Assembly: GCA_030770545.1 (NCBI GenBank) | Contig: CM061104.1 | Span: 9,123,001-9,187,000, forward strand | Source of the DNA: Macropodus opercularis | Taxonomy: Eukaryota > Chordata > Actinopteri > Anabantiformes > Osphronemidae | Direction of reading: 5' to 3' | Length of the DNA: 64,000 nucleotides | In this document: positions 36,119-50,016 of the stretch, one piece after another | Position numbering within the stretch: the first letter of the stretch is position 1 | Layout of the letters: each line of letters begins with the position of its first letter | The notes under the pieces: model-generated | What the model was told of the DNA's origin: nothing | Databases searched by the model: none | Seen by the model: the letters and a program-made list of their open reading frames with translations, nothing else | Translations under genes and position numbers: made by a program

Positions 36119-37550
36119 GGTTAGCTTAGCACAAGCTGACAGGGGCTATAGAAACACGTTGTCCGGACACACAAACGCACACACGATGTAATCAAATCCA
36201 GTATGATGCGGGTGAAGGCCCTGCTGTCCTGAATGCAGAAACGCTGGCGCTGTTTTTCTTGTGTTTTTTTTTTTTTTTTTTTGGCTGAGTGCAGGAACTT
36301 GGCAAGGGCAGAGAACAGAGATGCTCAAGTGAAGCAGCAGGTGCTTTTTGGAGGAAAAACACACACACACAGCTTCAGAGAACGGGAGAGAAACATCTGC
36401 TGTTTATGTTTGCGCGGCTCCTGTCCCTCGCCAATTTGTGCAAATGGTTTAAACTTGCTTTAAACACCCATTAGGTTTTCAGCATGTCTGTACTCTATGC
36501 TGACTCACACGCGCATTCAACAGGATGCAGGCTGACATCATCACCACTACCCTGACTGGCACAGACACGTTTGACTTTCTCCATTATGGGCTCCTCCTTA
36601 ACTCCTGAGCTGCCCCTATGTTGTTGGTGGGATATTGGGGACACAGGGAGCCACCCTTGACAATGATGGATTTGACAAGAGGAAAGTGTTAATGATATTC
36701 CCCCTTTGATGGCTGGGGCTACTTCACACACATTTGCATTTCCATTCATCATCTCGACATTTATCATTATGGGGTGGATGCCAGATCTAATTACAGTCCT
36801 GGGCTAACGCGGGTGACATGCCTGATATGAGGGCCCTCAGTTCCTTACTCTGTCTTACTCATCTTTATGTATCTGTGTTTGTCACTTCCTCTCGTTCTCT
36901 CTTGGCCACTTTATTTGTTTTTTCATCTCAGCGTTTTTCTGTTACTTCCTATCTTCTTTTTAATCTCTGTCTGTCTGCTCCCCTCCTCCTCTTTGTTTAA
37001 ATCAGAAGGGAAACGTAGGAAAGTATCCAGGCAGGAAGTACGAGTGTGTAGGACGAAACCCAATTAACTTCACTCTAAATGAAGTCATTTGAGGCCTCTT
37101 CATTAGAATTAGCCTTGGAGGATGAAGTAGGGAAGGAAATAAATAAATAAGGGATGAGATCCGGTTTCATAACTGTTTGTGTAAGCCTCTCTCGCTCTAT
37201 TCCTCCTCCTCCTGTAGCCTTTCTCCATCTCCTCTTCTCTGTGGGGTGATTTAGGAACTGATCCAAAGCGATTACATTAGGAGGTTAGTGATTATCCCCT
37301 CATACGTTTATCAACACCAAGTATTTGTGACCATTCATTTGTTACAAAGCAAGTTTAGCATATTACGCAGTTTTCGTGTTTGCTTATTTTTATTGCTAAT
37401 GTCGCATCCGTCTACTGTCTATCTTGCCTTTATTTTTTTGTTTTTAAATTGTTGATTTATCTGCTATCTCATCATCTTTTGCATTTTGGTTGTTCCTCAG
37501 TATATGTTTAGTCTGATTTGCAAATCCTCTCATCAACCTGTCAACCAAAC

Positions 37551-37590
37551 TTTTGTTTGTAGTAGGACAGTGTTGTTTGTAGTAGGACAG
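37551..37590. repeat. 20-base direct tandem duplication
   Basis: GTTTGTAGTAGGACAG occurs twice with a 20-base period, a recent-looking local duplication. Confidence 0.9.
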
Positions 37591-38639
37591 AGTACCACAG
37601 GGAAGCTGCAGGGTCGTGGTTGGACCTCCTATAAAGCACTAGGGGCCATTTCTACCTATTTATCATGTGCACAGCATGATTTAGGCAAGCGTGAGAAGAG
37701 TCATCCCTCAAAATGCAAACACACAGCATCCAACACAACAAAACAGACTGGCAGCCAAAACCGCTTCATACAACTTCTCCACCTCCAGTCGTACACGAGA
37801 CGCCTTTGAAGAACCCATTTCATGAGTATAAACTTTTCTGGTCTGGTGTTGGCCTTTGGAGAAAAGAAATCAAGCTTTATAGTACAACCACATGTTAAAA
37901 TAAAAGCTAACATGGTATTGATGGAAGGAAGAACATATGAGAGGAAATAAAAGAAGTAAAACGTATCAGCAGACCCATCTTTAGTGAAACAAAAAAACAT
38001 CACCGTTTAGCAGAAAATGGCAAAGAAGAGCCAAGATATTTTAATTAAGCAGGGAATAATGAATATCTCCACAAAGACAGGGAAGATAAAGGAATTATGA
38101 AAAATACTCAACTGTAAAAAGCCCCAAAGAGCTTTTATAATTTTGGGCTTAGCATTTAATTCATGCAAAAAGATCAGTCACACAAATAAAAAAGTTTTTA
38201 TAAGTAAAAGTTGTTACTTCTCTGAGCTTAGTTATCGTACCCATCGTCTTTTTAAAGATACATAAGTCTGCCATATAAAAGACCGAAGCTCGATCTGAGT
38301 TCTCTTCAGACAAAGAAGTGAGGGTTCGGTGTGGGTGGGAGAGGAGACCTTAAGTGAGTCAACCCGTGCTGCACAAATTACCAAAAGACCTAGTGAGAGA
38401 GATAACGAAAGCATGAATTGAGGCGAAGCCCGGCTCGGAGGAAATGAAAGGTGCCCTGTACACAGATAACCATCGTGTTGACTTACACAGCAAATTACTG
38501 GGCTGGCTGTTATAGCTGGCATCAGGGGCCTCGTCGTCAGATGTAACAACACTGGGGGAGGGAAGGAACAAAAGTCAAGTTCTGAAAAACAACTTCAGCT
38601 AAGTTGTTTCCTTTAGCTGTTTGGTCGTCATACCAGACG

Positions 38640-38650
38640 CCCCCCCCCCC
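38640..38650. repeat. poly-C run, 11 bases
   Basis: Eleven consecutive C residues. Confidence 0.85.
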
Positions 38651-38702
38651 GTGATAAGGAGCCAGTAACCTGAACAGCAGATAAAAAGATGTCAGACAAG
38701 GG

Positions 38703-38733
<31 letters not shown>
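38703..38733. repeat. (CA)n microsatellite
   Basis: About 15 CA units with one CG interruption. Confidence 0.93.
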
Positions 38734-38735
<2 letters not shown>

Positions 38736-38849
38736 CTGCCATATGTTTGAGCAAGCCAGAGACCCTTCAAGATGAGAGGCAGCTCTGAATTATTGATCAC
38801 CGATTAGCAAATGCAATAGAAATGTTAGACTTGATGTTGACTGACTGAG

Positions 38850-38851
<2 letters not shown>

Positions 38852-38883
<32 letters not shown>
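38852..38883. repeat. (GT)n microsatellite
   Basis: About 16 GT units. The CA array 120 bases earlier is in the opposite strand sense, so the two could pair. Confidence 0.95.
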
Positions 38884-38885
<2 letters not shown>

Positions 38886-41800
38886 TTGTGTACACAAACA
38901 CATGAACAGTACAAGCATCTACACGCTGCTGTATGCACTGTACCTTCGCCTCGGCTGAGCCTGTGAGCAGCGCGTGTGCATGTGTGTGTCATGAGTGGCT
39001 ACAAAGAGAGTCTCATGCATTTGAAGGGGGATCTAATTCATTATTAAGTGTGGGACAAAACAGGCAGTATGGAAGGCGTGTAACAGTAGGTGATTTCAGG
39101 CCTGTATTGATTACTGGCAACACCAGGAGCCAAGTGTAGTGTGACGGGCTGAACAAAACCTGCACAACACACAAACGCACACACATACAAGTCACAGGCA
39201 CATAGACAAGCATCGTCTTATTGCTCCTGAAGCATATTGTCCTGACTGTTGAGTCATTTGACTGGCGCTGGTCACCTGCGTCAGGAGGTAGACGACAGAC
39301 TAACGTCTTTCTTTGTGGTGTCAAGTGTCTCCTCAATTCAGGAAAAAATTGCAACAAAAACAATGGAAGGGCTGCTCACACCTGACGGCAATGAAACACA
39401 AATAAATTTCTGTTTCATTAAATTGTTATTTTATTGTTCTGTTTCGATTTTAAGCCAAGGCGAGCATTCTTTGGACTCGTGAGGATAATACTTTGATCAT
39501 CTTAACTGATCACTAATACTTTATCTATTATTTACTGAAAATGCTTCACACTGCAGCCCTGTCTGCTAATCTCTTCAATCAAGTCTTGTCTGGTCGAGTC
39601 TAACTAAATTAAATACTTGAGGTTGACATATATCTCGGCACCTCCCAGAGACTCATACTTTATTCTGTAGCAAGTAGAGACTCCTAATAAAATATAAATA
39701 TCCATTAATGCCCACTTTTTATCCAGGCATTCAGCACAGGGCCCAGCTCAGCTTCCGCCTGCTGTTAACACACTGTGATGTGTGTGTGTTTTCCACGAGA
39801 GCACAACAGTGGTGTGTATTATGCGTGTCTAGTGCCTGCGCGTGTACCGTGCGTACGTCTGCTTTCCTGGCCATGCGAGAGCAGTTCACACTGTGACAGA
39901 GTCATCTTTATTATAATCTGCCAGAAGTAGTGGCAGCTTGGGAAAGGAACTGCCACAGCTAGGTAATCGAAAGCCGCTAGGCTGGGATACGACAAGGGGC
40001 ACTTGTGAGACGCACGAGCACAAGCCATATGGCAGACTGGCTTGGTAGGACTGGCAACTCTCCTCTGCATATCCAGACAAATGTTGCTAAACCACATGAC
40101 AGTTGTGCTTTGTTGTTTTGAAAGACAGACTGACAATGTGAGATTATCGCGTTAAGGCACCTCCGGAGAATTTTGTCCAGCACGTTAGTTTTCCTGTTGA
40201 AAAAATGTTGATCTCCACCTGGAATTTGTGGAAAAGTCTTTTGTATATAATCCAAAATGTTATTTAATGATGCAGAATACTGTAAATACACAGAACAGAG
40301 GAAGAGAATTATATGAAACTTGATCACATTAGCAATACTGACTCTCATTTGACCCCTGCGTATTTGCTGTAAACACTGGGGTAATACAAACCAAAACAAA
40401 TATTAGCGTAATGCAGGGGGCAAGAGACTGTTTTTCCCATGGACGGATTAACATATGAGATCAGAACACACACAATGTGAAGTCCCATGGCACAGCAGCA
40501 GTTAGCGTAGAAAAGCTCATTTCATGATGAATTAAAGAACGCTGGGGTTTCTCTCAGGAGATATTGTTAATATTTTTATGAAAAGCAGTCAAATTAGCCT
40601 TATTATATATTATCTTAAACAAAATTAATAAAACACTGGGTTTTTTTTTCTTTCTTCTTTTTCTGTGCTGTACAGTAGGTTCATGTTTCTTAGAGTTGAA
40701 TCGCTTATTCTACAATCACAAAAGTACAAAACCTCATGACTGTAAGGAAGGTTGATGGAGCCCTAGCAGGTTGGGAGCCATGCTGAGTAGTCAAGTCACA
40801 TCTGTCCACTGTCGTGCACATTATATGCTGTGGACAAATAATGCTCTCACTGGGTATTATTGCCACACATTTTCTTACTAAACGCGTAATTAGAGCATAA
40901 AAGACTAAAGATAAATAACTTTAATTGCTGTAATAGTGATTTTATTGCTTTTATAGCCACTTACTGTAAAGTGAAAATTGATTTAAACAGATTTATTCTT
41001 CTCAACTACAGTAAATCTGCTCAATCACTGCCTATTTGGCAACATGACTACCTTTATTTAATAGATCCTTGCTCTTTATGAATTATGGCTGCTCCGCGTT
41101 CTGCGCTTAACTGAGTCCCTCTACCTACCAGGGTAGAGACGCAGTGAATAAAAAATGGAGTCAATAGATCATGGGGGGATACTTAACTGCAGACAGCCGT
41201 GATTATGAGGTGTGGGAATGTGCCACAAACTTACTCGGGGCCAATATGTATTGCCTACGCTTATAATAAATGTTATCTTTCTGAGGAGAAAAAAGCTGTC
41301 AAGTTGATGAAAGACACAGATGAGCATCTCTATGGCTGACCAACCATGCATAGATATGCACAAATGCAGTTTTCACAGAGGAAGCGGAGGAGAATATGCT
41401 GCTATATCACCCCTTTCAATGAGCATGAGTAATTGTTGTGACTTGTTTGGGTCTTGATGCTCTTAAAACGCTGAAGGAACAAAGCAGGAGACTCAGAACA
41501 AGACATTCAAATTATAAGAAAGCAAAAGGATGATGAACATGTTAAAAGTGAGATAGCTGAAGGGGAAAAAAGGGACTTTTTCACACATGCCCCTCAGTAC
41601 ACGCTGGGTTTGGCCTCTAGCTCCCAGGTATAATAGGTGTAGACAATACATATGTAGAGAGTTACAACAGACAGTGGTAACCATAGAAACCCATGACCCG
41701 CTTTCCAGTGGTATTAAAAAAATACGTAAGGTTTATACTTTTCTTGGAATCCGTCACACATCCTGTAGGCAACCGGATCCCTGTGCGCTTGAATTATGAG

Positions 41801-44800
41801 TCGTCTGCTGGTATTTTGTGTAGCAGTGTAACCGTGCCCCAACTAAGTCACGCAATCCTATTTTGTCCTTTAAATGTTATAATGACAGTGCTTAGACAAC
41901 AACGAGACATCCTCCACCTCCCCCAGGTTCATTATCAGCATCAGGATCTTCGCTAGGGGTGTTAGAAGCTGTACTAGTTGTTAGTAATGAATATGTCTAC
42001 TTTGCCTGACATATCAAATAGCAGTGTTAACATGACGTAGAGAAAACACGAGATGGCCTAGGAAACTCAAACCTGTGTCGGAATATCTCAGCTGTCCTTC
42101 TCTCTCCTCACTTGGCTCAAAAGATCGTTCATGTAACCTCTCGTGACTAATAGGAATTACCTGTCCGCCTCACCCCAGACGCCACGCTGTGAAAAATGTC
42201 AACCAGAGAAAGAACGTTCTGGATTTAGTCAACACAGACTCGCCGGCAGAAGTGTTTGTAGTGAACGACAACAATGTGACAAAGGATTGTGAAGGGAAAG
42301 TAACAGGACTTAGAAGAAAAACACGCTGAGCCTGTTCACAAGCTCTTGCTTTGAATTAGTAAAGTGTAAAATCAAGCTGAAGAATCAGCCTGGACCAGCA
42401 CCAGGAGGCCTGTCAGCTTGGATTGCTTGAGGAGATGCCTCAGGAGGTAAAGGCGATACAAGAGTCACTGTCTAGCTCTTCTCTAGCTATTGACAGAGTG
42501 GTCCAGTTCTATCATTTGATTGGCGGGTCTGCCTATTTTTGCGATGTCCCCTAAAACAAAAAGTGTACATTATCGCAATGAATGTCACCTAAAAGTATTA
42601 GTAGTAATAATAAAACACCTATAAGTTATAGAGCAGCTGTAAATGATGGCTCCACTTGGTTCCCTCTGCTACAGTAGGTGCACGGATCCCTATTATCACT
42701 GAGAACAACTGGTCACCAGGGTGCTGGGAGATAATGGCCGACGAGTAACGCAAAATTAAAGGAAACCACTGAAGCATAACTAAAGGAACATGAAGTCATG
42801 CACTAAATTAAATTAAGTCTGGTCCTCATTTACCTTGACCATAGCATGTTAATATTAAAGAATATATCATTAATTAACACAGGTCATATGCCTACCATAT
42901 TATTATGCTGCAGAGCATGATAGGAGTCTCACGATGATGAATTAAGGCTTTGCTGTTTCTCTCTAGGCATCCAAGTGTGAAGTAGGAAAGGCTTGTGTGA
43001 GCCTGTAAGACTCATGGAGACCATTAAGGATACGGTCAAATGAAAATCAAAACGGAATAAAAGTACAGTATGTCACAGATTCACGGTTCTTATACTTGAT
43101 GTTAGGTGTACACTATTATCAAAATTGATTCATTCAACATCAACCAGCTGACTTTAAACACTTATAGATAAAAGAGTTTCTTCGGCCACAGATATATTGT
43201 GTACATATTGTCTGGCTTGCTTAGCCTCTGAATGTGTGCTGCATTGCAACAAGGGGACTCTCTGTCCTGTTTTGCAGCGCTCAGGCCCCAGGGCAGCCCG
43301 GAGGAGCCCCACATCCAACAACGGGAGACAAACGCATTGTTCCCTGTAGTGTTACTTCTGCCTGAGTACAGAGCCACAGCGCTGTAAAGTAACATTCAAG
43401 ACAGAGTTCCACAAATGTCAATTCACCACAATGCCAACAATATATCTAATATATTCATGTAGTGCAAGCGTCATCTCAGGATAAGGCCAATGCCAGATGT
43501 CAGTCTGTAGGACGAAAACCTCTTCTCTGTGGTCTGTGCAGTCTGAGTTACACAAGTGAAAAAACAATATAGGTATTTTTCATGAAATACATGTTTGTTT
43601 GGAAGAAACTCTCAAAGCGGCAAAACTACTTATAGTGTGTCAACTGCAGTAATTAACCACAAAAACTTTGTTTCAGAAGCTTAATGATGCACTGATGTAT
43701 CACCCACAACACAATTTTATCACAATCTCTTTATAATTCTGTTTATTTCTGTCTAAAAGCAGCGACTCTGATCATTTCTTTACCCAGATAAACTCAGAGA
43801 AGAGGATAACATGTCCCAGTGGAACCACTTTTCTTTGCTTTCTCCTTAATTTGAACTGAAAGGAAGGCTGTGCGCTGCCTCTGTATTTGCACCCATCCAT
43901 TGTGAGTATTTGCATTTTTGTAACAACAAAGCCTGTTGATGTCAGATCACTCTTTGCTGGATGTTGTTTGCCAATGTAATGAACATGCCTCTGAAGTTCT
44001 GAAATAAGAATCAAATTCCCATTTCGGGAGAATCTAATTTAACTCATAGAGGGCTATTGTATGTAGATTGGTAAAATGCACTTGTGTGTCAATCAGTGTA
44101 GATTTGTAGAGCTTCTGCTGTGATAGATGCTCATGGCTCCTCCTCGTATTGTATGAAAAGGTACTGCAACAGCTCTACTTCAAAATCAAAATCAGATTTT
44201 ATATTTATGTAAAAATACTGTGTTTGTCGTAGTGGTTTAAATAGAGGTGTTCAAATACATAAACGGTCTATCTCATGCTGGAATTTGATAATGAAATGCA
44301 AAATCCTAAATGATGTTGCTTTATTCTAGTATGATTTCTTAAAATCCCCCAAATTAAGGATGCATACATTGTCTAGCAGCATTTGGAAATGAAGCCCTTA
44401 AGCTCTCCAGAATAAAAAAGCTCTGTGTGAAGGTGTTTTCGCAGGATTTTCTCTGCACCCAAATCAAATTAAATGAAGCATTTAAATGAATAAAATGGGA
44501 TCTGGGAGCAGCAGCACTCAGGCGGTGATGTCCGGTGATGTCTTTCTAGCGTGTTCCTTATTTTTGTAACAAGGTCCTCCACACCAGGAACATCCAGTGT
44601 ACGTAGTGTGTGTGTATGTATTTTATTAGGAAAAGGTCTTCACGGTGTTCACCCAGTGCTTTGGACCAAATGTATCCTGGTTTGCTTGGCCATAGTAAGG
44701 TGTTATGGATACTGAAGTTGCATTCTACTGCATGTCTATTTACAGGTAACAGCAGCTCCAAGTCTGCCACGAACCCGTGTGCAATCAGACCAATATTTAT

Positions 44801-45539
44801 GCCGTGTTACTCCGCTGCCAGCATCAGCGTCCATTTATGATTTCTAAAAAGGTTTTCACTCACCAGTGAATCACCACATACTTTAAAACGAGTTTCCTCT
44901 GTTGTTCTGTCAGTCAAGTAACTCTGGCTGAGTAATTTCAATTACAGCTACCAAAACATCTTCCTCATGTCGTTGTGATTAAAGGCACCATCTTCTTGTC
45001 TACTGCTCAGTTTTAAACTTACAGTAGAGAGAAACATAGTTTTGAAGTATACATTTTGCAATGTATGAATTCTGAAAACATTCCTGAGATAAATTTGACT
45101 TAGTGATCGGTCTGATACCTGCTGTGGCCTACAGTACCACATTAATCTCCTTAATGCTGAAACCTTTACCTTTGCAATAGAACTGCTGTTGTAATGTAGC
45201 AGAGTCTGTCCTTAATCCATCTAAATAATAACGTTGAATTATGTTGCCTGATGGCCTGGTTAGGTTGTCTTCATTCCTATAAGATGTGTGAAGCAGAAGC
45301 AGTTATTTTAGCGCATACATGTACTGTAACCAGCCTCTTTATCTCAATAATGGAGGTATTTCCCCTGGAATCACAAAGCATAAATAAAGCAGATGTCCCA
45401 AAGCCACAGGAATTTATTATATTACTTTACACCCCACAGTTTATATGGCCAGGCTCCCCAATGATGTTCAGGCTGTGATCTGCACCTTAGACAAGAGGCT
45501 CCACCACTGTTCCTACTGTAGCAGTCTTTAATAAGTCTG

Positions 45540-46080
45540 TCTGAGCCCATCCTGATAAAGGCACATCCTTTATATTCCCTTTTTCTCATTTATTCCCTCC
45601 GCAGCACTAAAGGAAAACACTATAAACTCCACGCAAATGCACCAATTGCATTTTGAAAGAGATAAATATTTCAGAGCTGCTGAGAACATATTTAAACTAC
45701 GTTCAGGGCCGACCCCCTTCCCCCCGTGAGATTATGATCCCGCTCTCGCCTTTTAGAGATAATCAATGACTCTTGTTATCCCTCTCGCTACAGCCTTCTT
45801 TGTGTGTTGAATGGTAGAAAATGAACTCCAAGTGTGTGTAATGAATGCCCGCGATGTGGCACACTGTGAAAGTGCCATTAATCTACATGTTCTGGAAATA
45901 TAACCAATTGTCAGACAGACGCTCGCAGATATTCCATCACATATCCAATTGGCTCTCACCAAGCTCCACAATTCATTTGCAGTGTAATGCACCCAATAAA
46001 AATGTGTTCTGACTGCTCTATTGATTGTAAAATAGCTTAATCCTTCCAGAGACAAGAGACGAATATCTCTCATTTTTACG
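45540..46080. other. candidate conserved non-coding element (long)
   Basis: More than 500 bases without simple repeats have dense sites: ATGCACCAATTGCATTTTG, GATAATCAATGACTC, GCCATTAATCTAC, TCCAATTGGCTC and TATTGATTGTAA. No coding frame with a recognisable domain is present. It is one of the most enhancer-like stretches in the window. Conservation was not tested. Confidence 0.38.
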
Positions 46081-49000
46081 TCAGGGTGTCATTTGAAATA
46101 TTGCGGCTCACAGGTGTGCATTGCTTTTCCAGGCCTTTAGTTTGTTTCGCAATGGTTAAATAAAAAATATTAGACATCGCCACACAAAAATTAACCACAG
46201 TAGTTGTGAGATAGAGGCGATCCAGCTGGTTATGAGGCTCATACACTGAGTTAGTGACGTGAAGTGATGGACAGCTAAACATGCCTGTAGCAGCAGTTTT
46301 CACTTCCCCATCCCATTTCCTCCTCTCCCACCCCCACCTCCGCTCTCTCTGTCACGCTGCGTACAGTACGTGGGTATCATTAGCCTCTTTTTCCTCCATT
46401 ATCTGCAGCCATCTAGTGTCGACTTTGTGCCCTAGAAATCGTGCTGCCTCTCTGCCAGCGTTCGTTTCGCCACAGCACAAACACAGTAGCAGAATTTAAA
46501 GCTCGGCTCCTACTTAAAGTCAATTATTTGCCCAAGGGGATCAATAACATACGTCACTTTCCCAGGAATGACTCATAATTTTTATAACAAAACGCTGATT
46601 GCCTGCTGGCTCCCAAGACTACTCGTGCAGGTGTGGTTTGCCTACTGTTGCAAGTTCTAGTAGGTTTTAAAGCTTAGGAAATAATGGTAGTACAACATCT
46701 TAGCAGTGTAAGTTATGAAGATGTCATGTTAAACATTATTTTGAAACAATGTGTCTGTCACTGCGTGTGTGAAAGGTCATGAGGTCAGAGGCAGACATTC
46801 TGTATGTGACAGAGGAAGCGCAACCTGACAGTGAATGCAAACAGTACATGTACTGATCTCTGTGCATTTTTTCCAAGCTGAGAACGCTACTAATAACCAT
46901 GAACACCTGGGCAGCCTCCAGGCTGTACACCTCAGCCCCTGGGGCTTTTCACCTGGGACATGAAACCCTACGCAGCTTCCCTTCCAGCTCGAAAGCCGCC
47001 TACAGCGAGCAGATTATCAGTCATTGCCCAAGAGAGACAAGTGGCCTGAAATTCTGTCAAGCTCTTTTACATTAATCATCAGGACAGAGACTCACACAGT
47101 ACTATGAAGTCAACTTTTCCAAAGTTACTGTAAAAACAAGCTTGTCTTGTCATCATAGCCCTGCTGCATGTGAAGATTTGAGCAACAAACAACAGTAGAT
47201 TTTGAAGTCAGTTTCTGTTTAGGGAACTGGTTCTGTGCTTGTGTGCAGTGGACACAGATCGCGAAAGTCGTTTAACAGTGAAGATTAAAAAATTGTCCCA
47301 AAACAAGACTAATAAACCACAATAAGCAACATTCAGAGCTTCACCCCAGATACTGTATGTGCACTCAGGTCTGGAAGCACAAATCACAAATACAGACAAG
47401 GAAACAGTAGATTTACAGACTCGAGAAATGTCACGGGCATTGTTAAAACAATAAATAAAGTTAATGTTGCTTTAATTTCTATGCAATATTAACAGAGTGA
47501 GCAGTCACGAAGCCCAGTTTAGCATTAATGGACATCATGCTTGTCAATATTTTACCAAACGGGGTAGCAGGAGAACAGAAGGAACACTTATATTTGGGTA
47601 TAACTCATGCAAACAGAAAATCCTCCACACCGACATGTTTGCGCGTATTGACACGAGGCGTTCAGGGCCAAATGAAAAACTAATTAAATGAAAACGTGCT
47701 AAACTCAGCGGTGTATGGGCTTCTACTGTACACACAGGACTCTGTTAGACATTTGTAACCTAACTCTGTTATGTTTCAATTACCAGACGCACCTTTGGAG
47801 TCCACAGAAAGGTTAGGCAAACATGACATAGTATATGCAGCTCTTAAGCTCTAGGTGCACACATTCCAGGCCTAAATGCTTCTATCTGCCTATTTAATTA
47901 AGTCGAAGCTCAGACTTACGGTAAATATGAGCCTAGGCCTGTTTATGAAGGAGCTGGTAATTTGGGTTGTGGCCCTTAAGCTTTAAGGTCATCGAGAAGT
48001 CACTTCTGCTATAAGTCGACTTCATTAGAGTTTTATACCCACACATCACTGACTATATTACCTTATTATCAGAGCTGTAAATGTCAACTTTACTCAAACG
48101 TTCTATTGCACAAACCAGCACAGGACTAATTTATTGTTCAGAGAACGTTGTATAAGTAGTCCGGGGAAAGTTCCAGCAATTTGGTTAATAGAAAACTTTT
48201 GGTCTGCTGAAGAAAACCCAGTGATGAATCAATTAAGCATCACTAGCGAAAATCACTAAGGGTTGTAGATGGTCGTTGTAGATGGCTGTAAAAATGATTA
48301 TAAACAGTAAAGCAGAAGACTGAAGTCTCCTACACTTATAGTTGTTGTTTGACTAATCCCTGCTCAGGGGTCCCTGCCACAGACAAAGTGTTCAATCTTG
48401 AGAGATTGTTATTCTGTTGAAAACTGATGATATGTCTGGCTCTGTCTGTTGTGCGTTTACATGAGCTCTCCTTTCATGTTTGGATAGCCTTCAAACCACT
48501 TTACCGGAAAAAGGAAATGAGGGACCACCAGCGCTTCGCGACACGGCGTCGGTGAAGAATATCAAAGACAGTGACTAGAGCTTCTAGACGGGATTTAACT
48601 ACTGTATGTCAAACTTCAACCAATTAAAAGCACAATATGTGTAAAAATATAGTAAAAGTGGTGAGTTTAAAACACTGATTTACATAATCATATTCTGAAG
48701 GCGTGGCTATAAAACTGATTACGCTCACTGCTGCTGGAGAATGTTTAAAATGATAAAGGGGATTAGGTGCAAATGTAAGTATACCGGTTGTTTGCTCCCA
48801 GGTTTCCTTCCACCGTAGAGCTCATGTTTCCACCGTCCTGCAGTAAAGGGGGGAGAGATAAATGTGATTTAAATTAATAGCTGCTACTAAATAACTGCTC
48901 GGCTGGTAAACGATGCATTCATCAGATACAGACAGCCAATATCCTGTGATTCATGGCGCTCCTTACCACGTGAAGGGTGCCAACAAAAATTGTTATTACT

Positions 49001-49650
49001 TTTTAATAAAGTGTACCAGTCACTAATCCTCTCATTTATCAGCAGAAGGCGGTTGGTATGGAGTGAGCCGGTGTGAAGTGGCCTGCTTGGCTGCTCTGAT
49101 GAAGAGGAATGAGAACAGCAATGCAGACTAAAGCTGGAGGTAATGTAGATGTGCAGCTTTGCCCGGCACCCTTCAGTGAAACACTCAGGAGTCACCTAGT
49201 TATCATATATGATTGAGAAAACTGTTTTTAGATATGAATAAGTTGCTTTGGAATTGTGACGAAGTGATTTTCTCTTGGTCGTCTAAATCTGCAACATGCC
49301 AGGCTGGAGATTCATTCAGCTGCGTGGGACATAACTGGTGTATGGTGCCGTGCGTTTCCTATGTCCACTGTGCACCGTGCGTAACGTGAAAGCACCACCC
49401 AGCACCTCAGGATAAAGTCATCGCAGTGAGGCACAGTGATTAAAGACTGTGTCTCGACCTTGTATCTTTGACTGAGATAAACCCTCCAAAATTTAGAAAA
49501 CAGACAAGCCCCGGCTCTGTTAATTTAGCCGTGCGGCGGTGGATGATTCCCCTTGTGTACGGGCCAATGTTAAGCCCTGAGAACAGGTAGCAGTCAATCC
49601 ATTAACCTTAGCTTTTAGCCACTGCTTCATGTCACTAACGCTGCGTCCCA
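46081..49650. other. intergenic, 3' flank of irx2
   Basis: No gene is recognised. A CTCF-like motif (46408) and a 12-base palindrome containing TACATGTA (46843-46854) lie at its left end. About 47400-49000 is AT-rich and plain. Confidence 0.45.
46408..46420 (-). promoter_or_regulatory. CTCF-like motif (minus orientation)
   Basis: The + strand reads GCCATCTAGTGTC; its complement contains CACTAGATGGC, a perfect match to CASYAGRKGGC. Confidence 0.48.
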
Positions 49651-49670
49651 GCACACACACACACACACAT
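49651..49670. repeat. (CA)n microsatellite
   Basis: About nine CA units. Confidence 0.9.
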
Positions 49671-49877
49671 GCACGCACCACCCCCCGCTCTGATACATTT
49701 ATTTTTTTGGTAATAGTTGCTAGGCAGAGACTTGAAAAGGTCAGTGCAGCTCCTCTTGACATTGACTCTGCCTTTGTAATAAGCTATTTTCCCTTTCTTT
49801 CCACCTACATCAACACCCTACCACTGAGCCTGAAGCCATCCATCCACCTCCCATATGTGTGTGGGCTACACGTATGG

Positions 49878-49879
<2 letters not shown>

Positions 49880-49912
<33 letters not shown>
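49880..49912. repeat. (CA)n microsatellite
   Basis: About 16 CA units. Confidence 0.95.
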
Positions 49913-49914
<2 letters not shown>

Positions 49915-49996
49915 TGCAGTTAAATAACTTCATGGTTTACGGACATAAACCTACCAACACAAGGAATCATCTAGATGCACACACATGCACACACCA

Positions 49997-50016
49997 CCCC
50001 CCCCCCCCCCCCCCCC
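49997..50016. repeat. poly-C run, 20 bases
   Basis: Twenty consecutive C residues directly after a CA-rich patch. Confidence 0.95.

Larger units (their letters stand above)
36119..45315. other. intergenic, 3' flank of irx2, central desert
   Basis: No gene is recognised over this span. It contains microsatellites near 38.7-38.9 kb and poly-T at about 36267-36282. About 37060-37270 and 42780-42990 contain several TAAT sites and may be regulatory. Between about 39480 and 44900 the sequence is AT-rich with few repeats. Confidence 0.45.
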
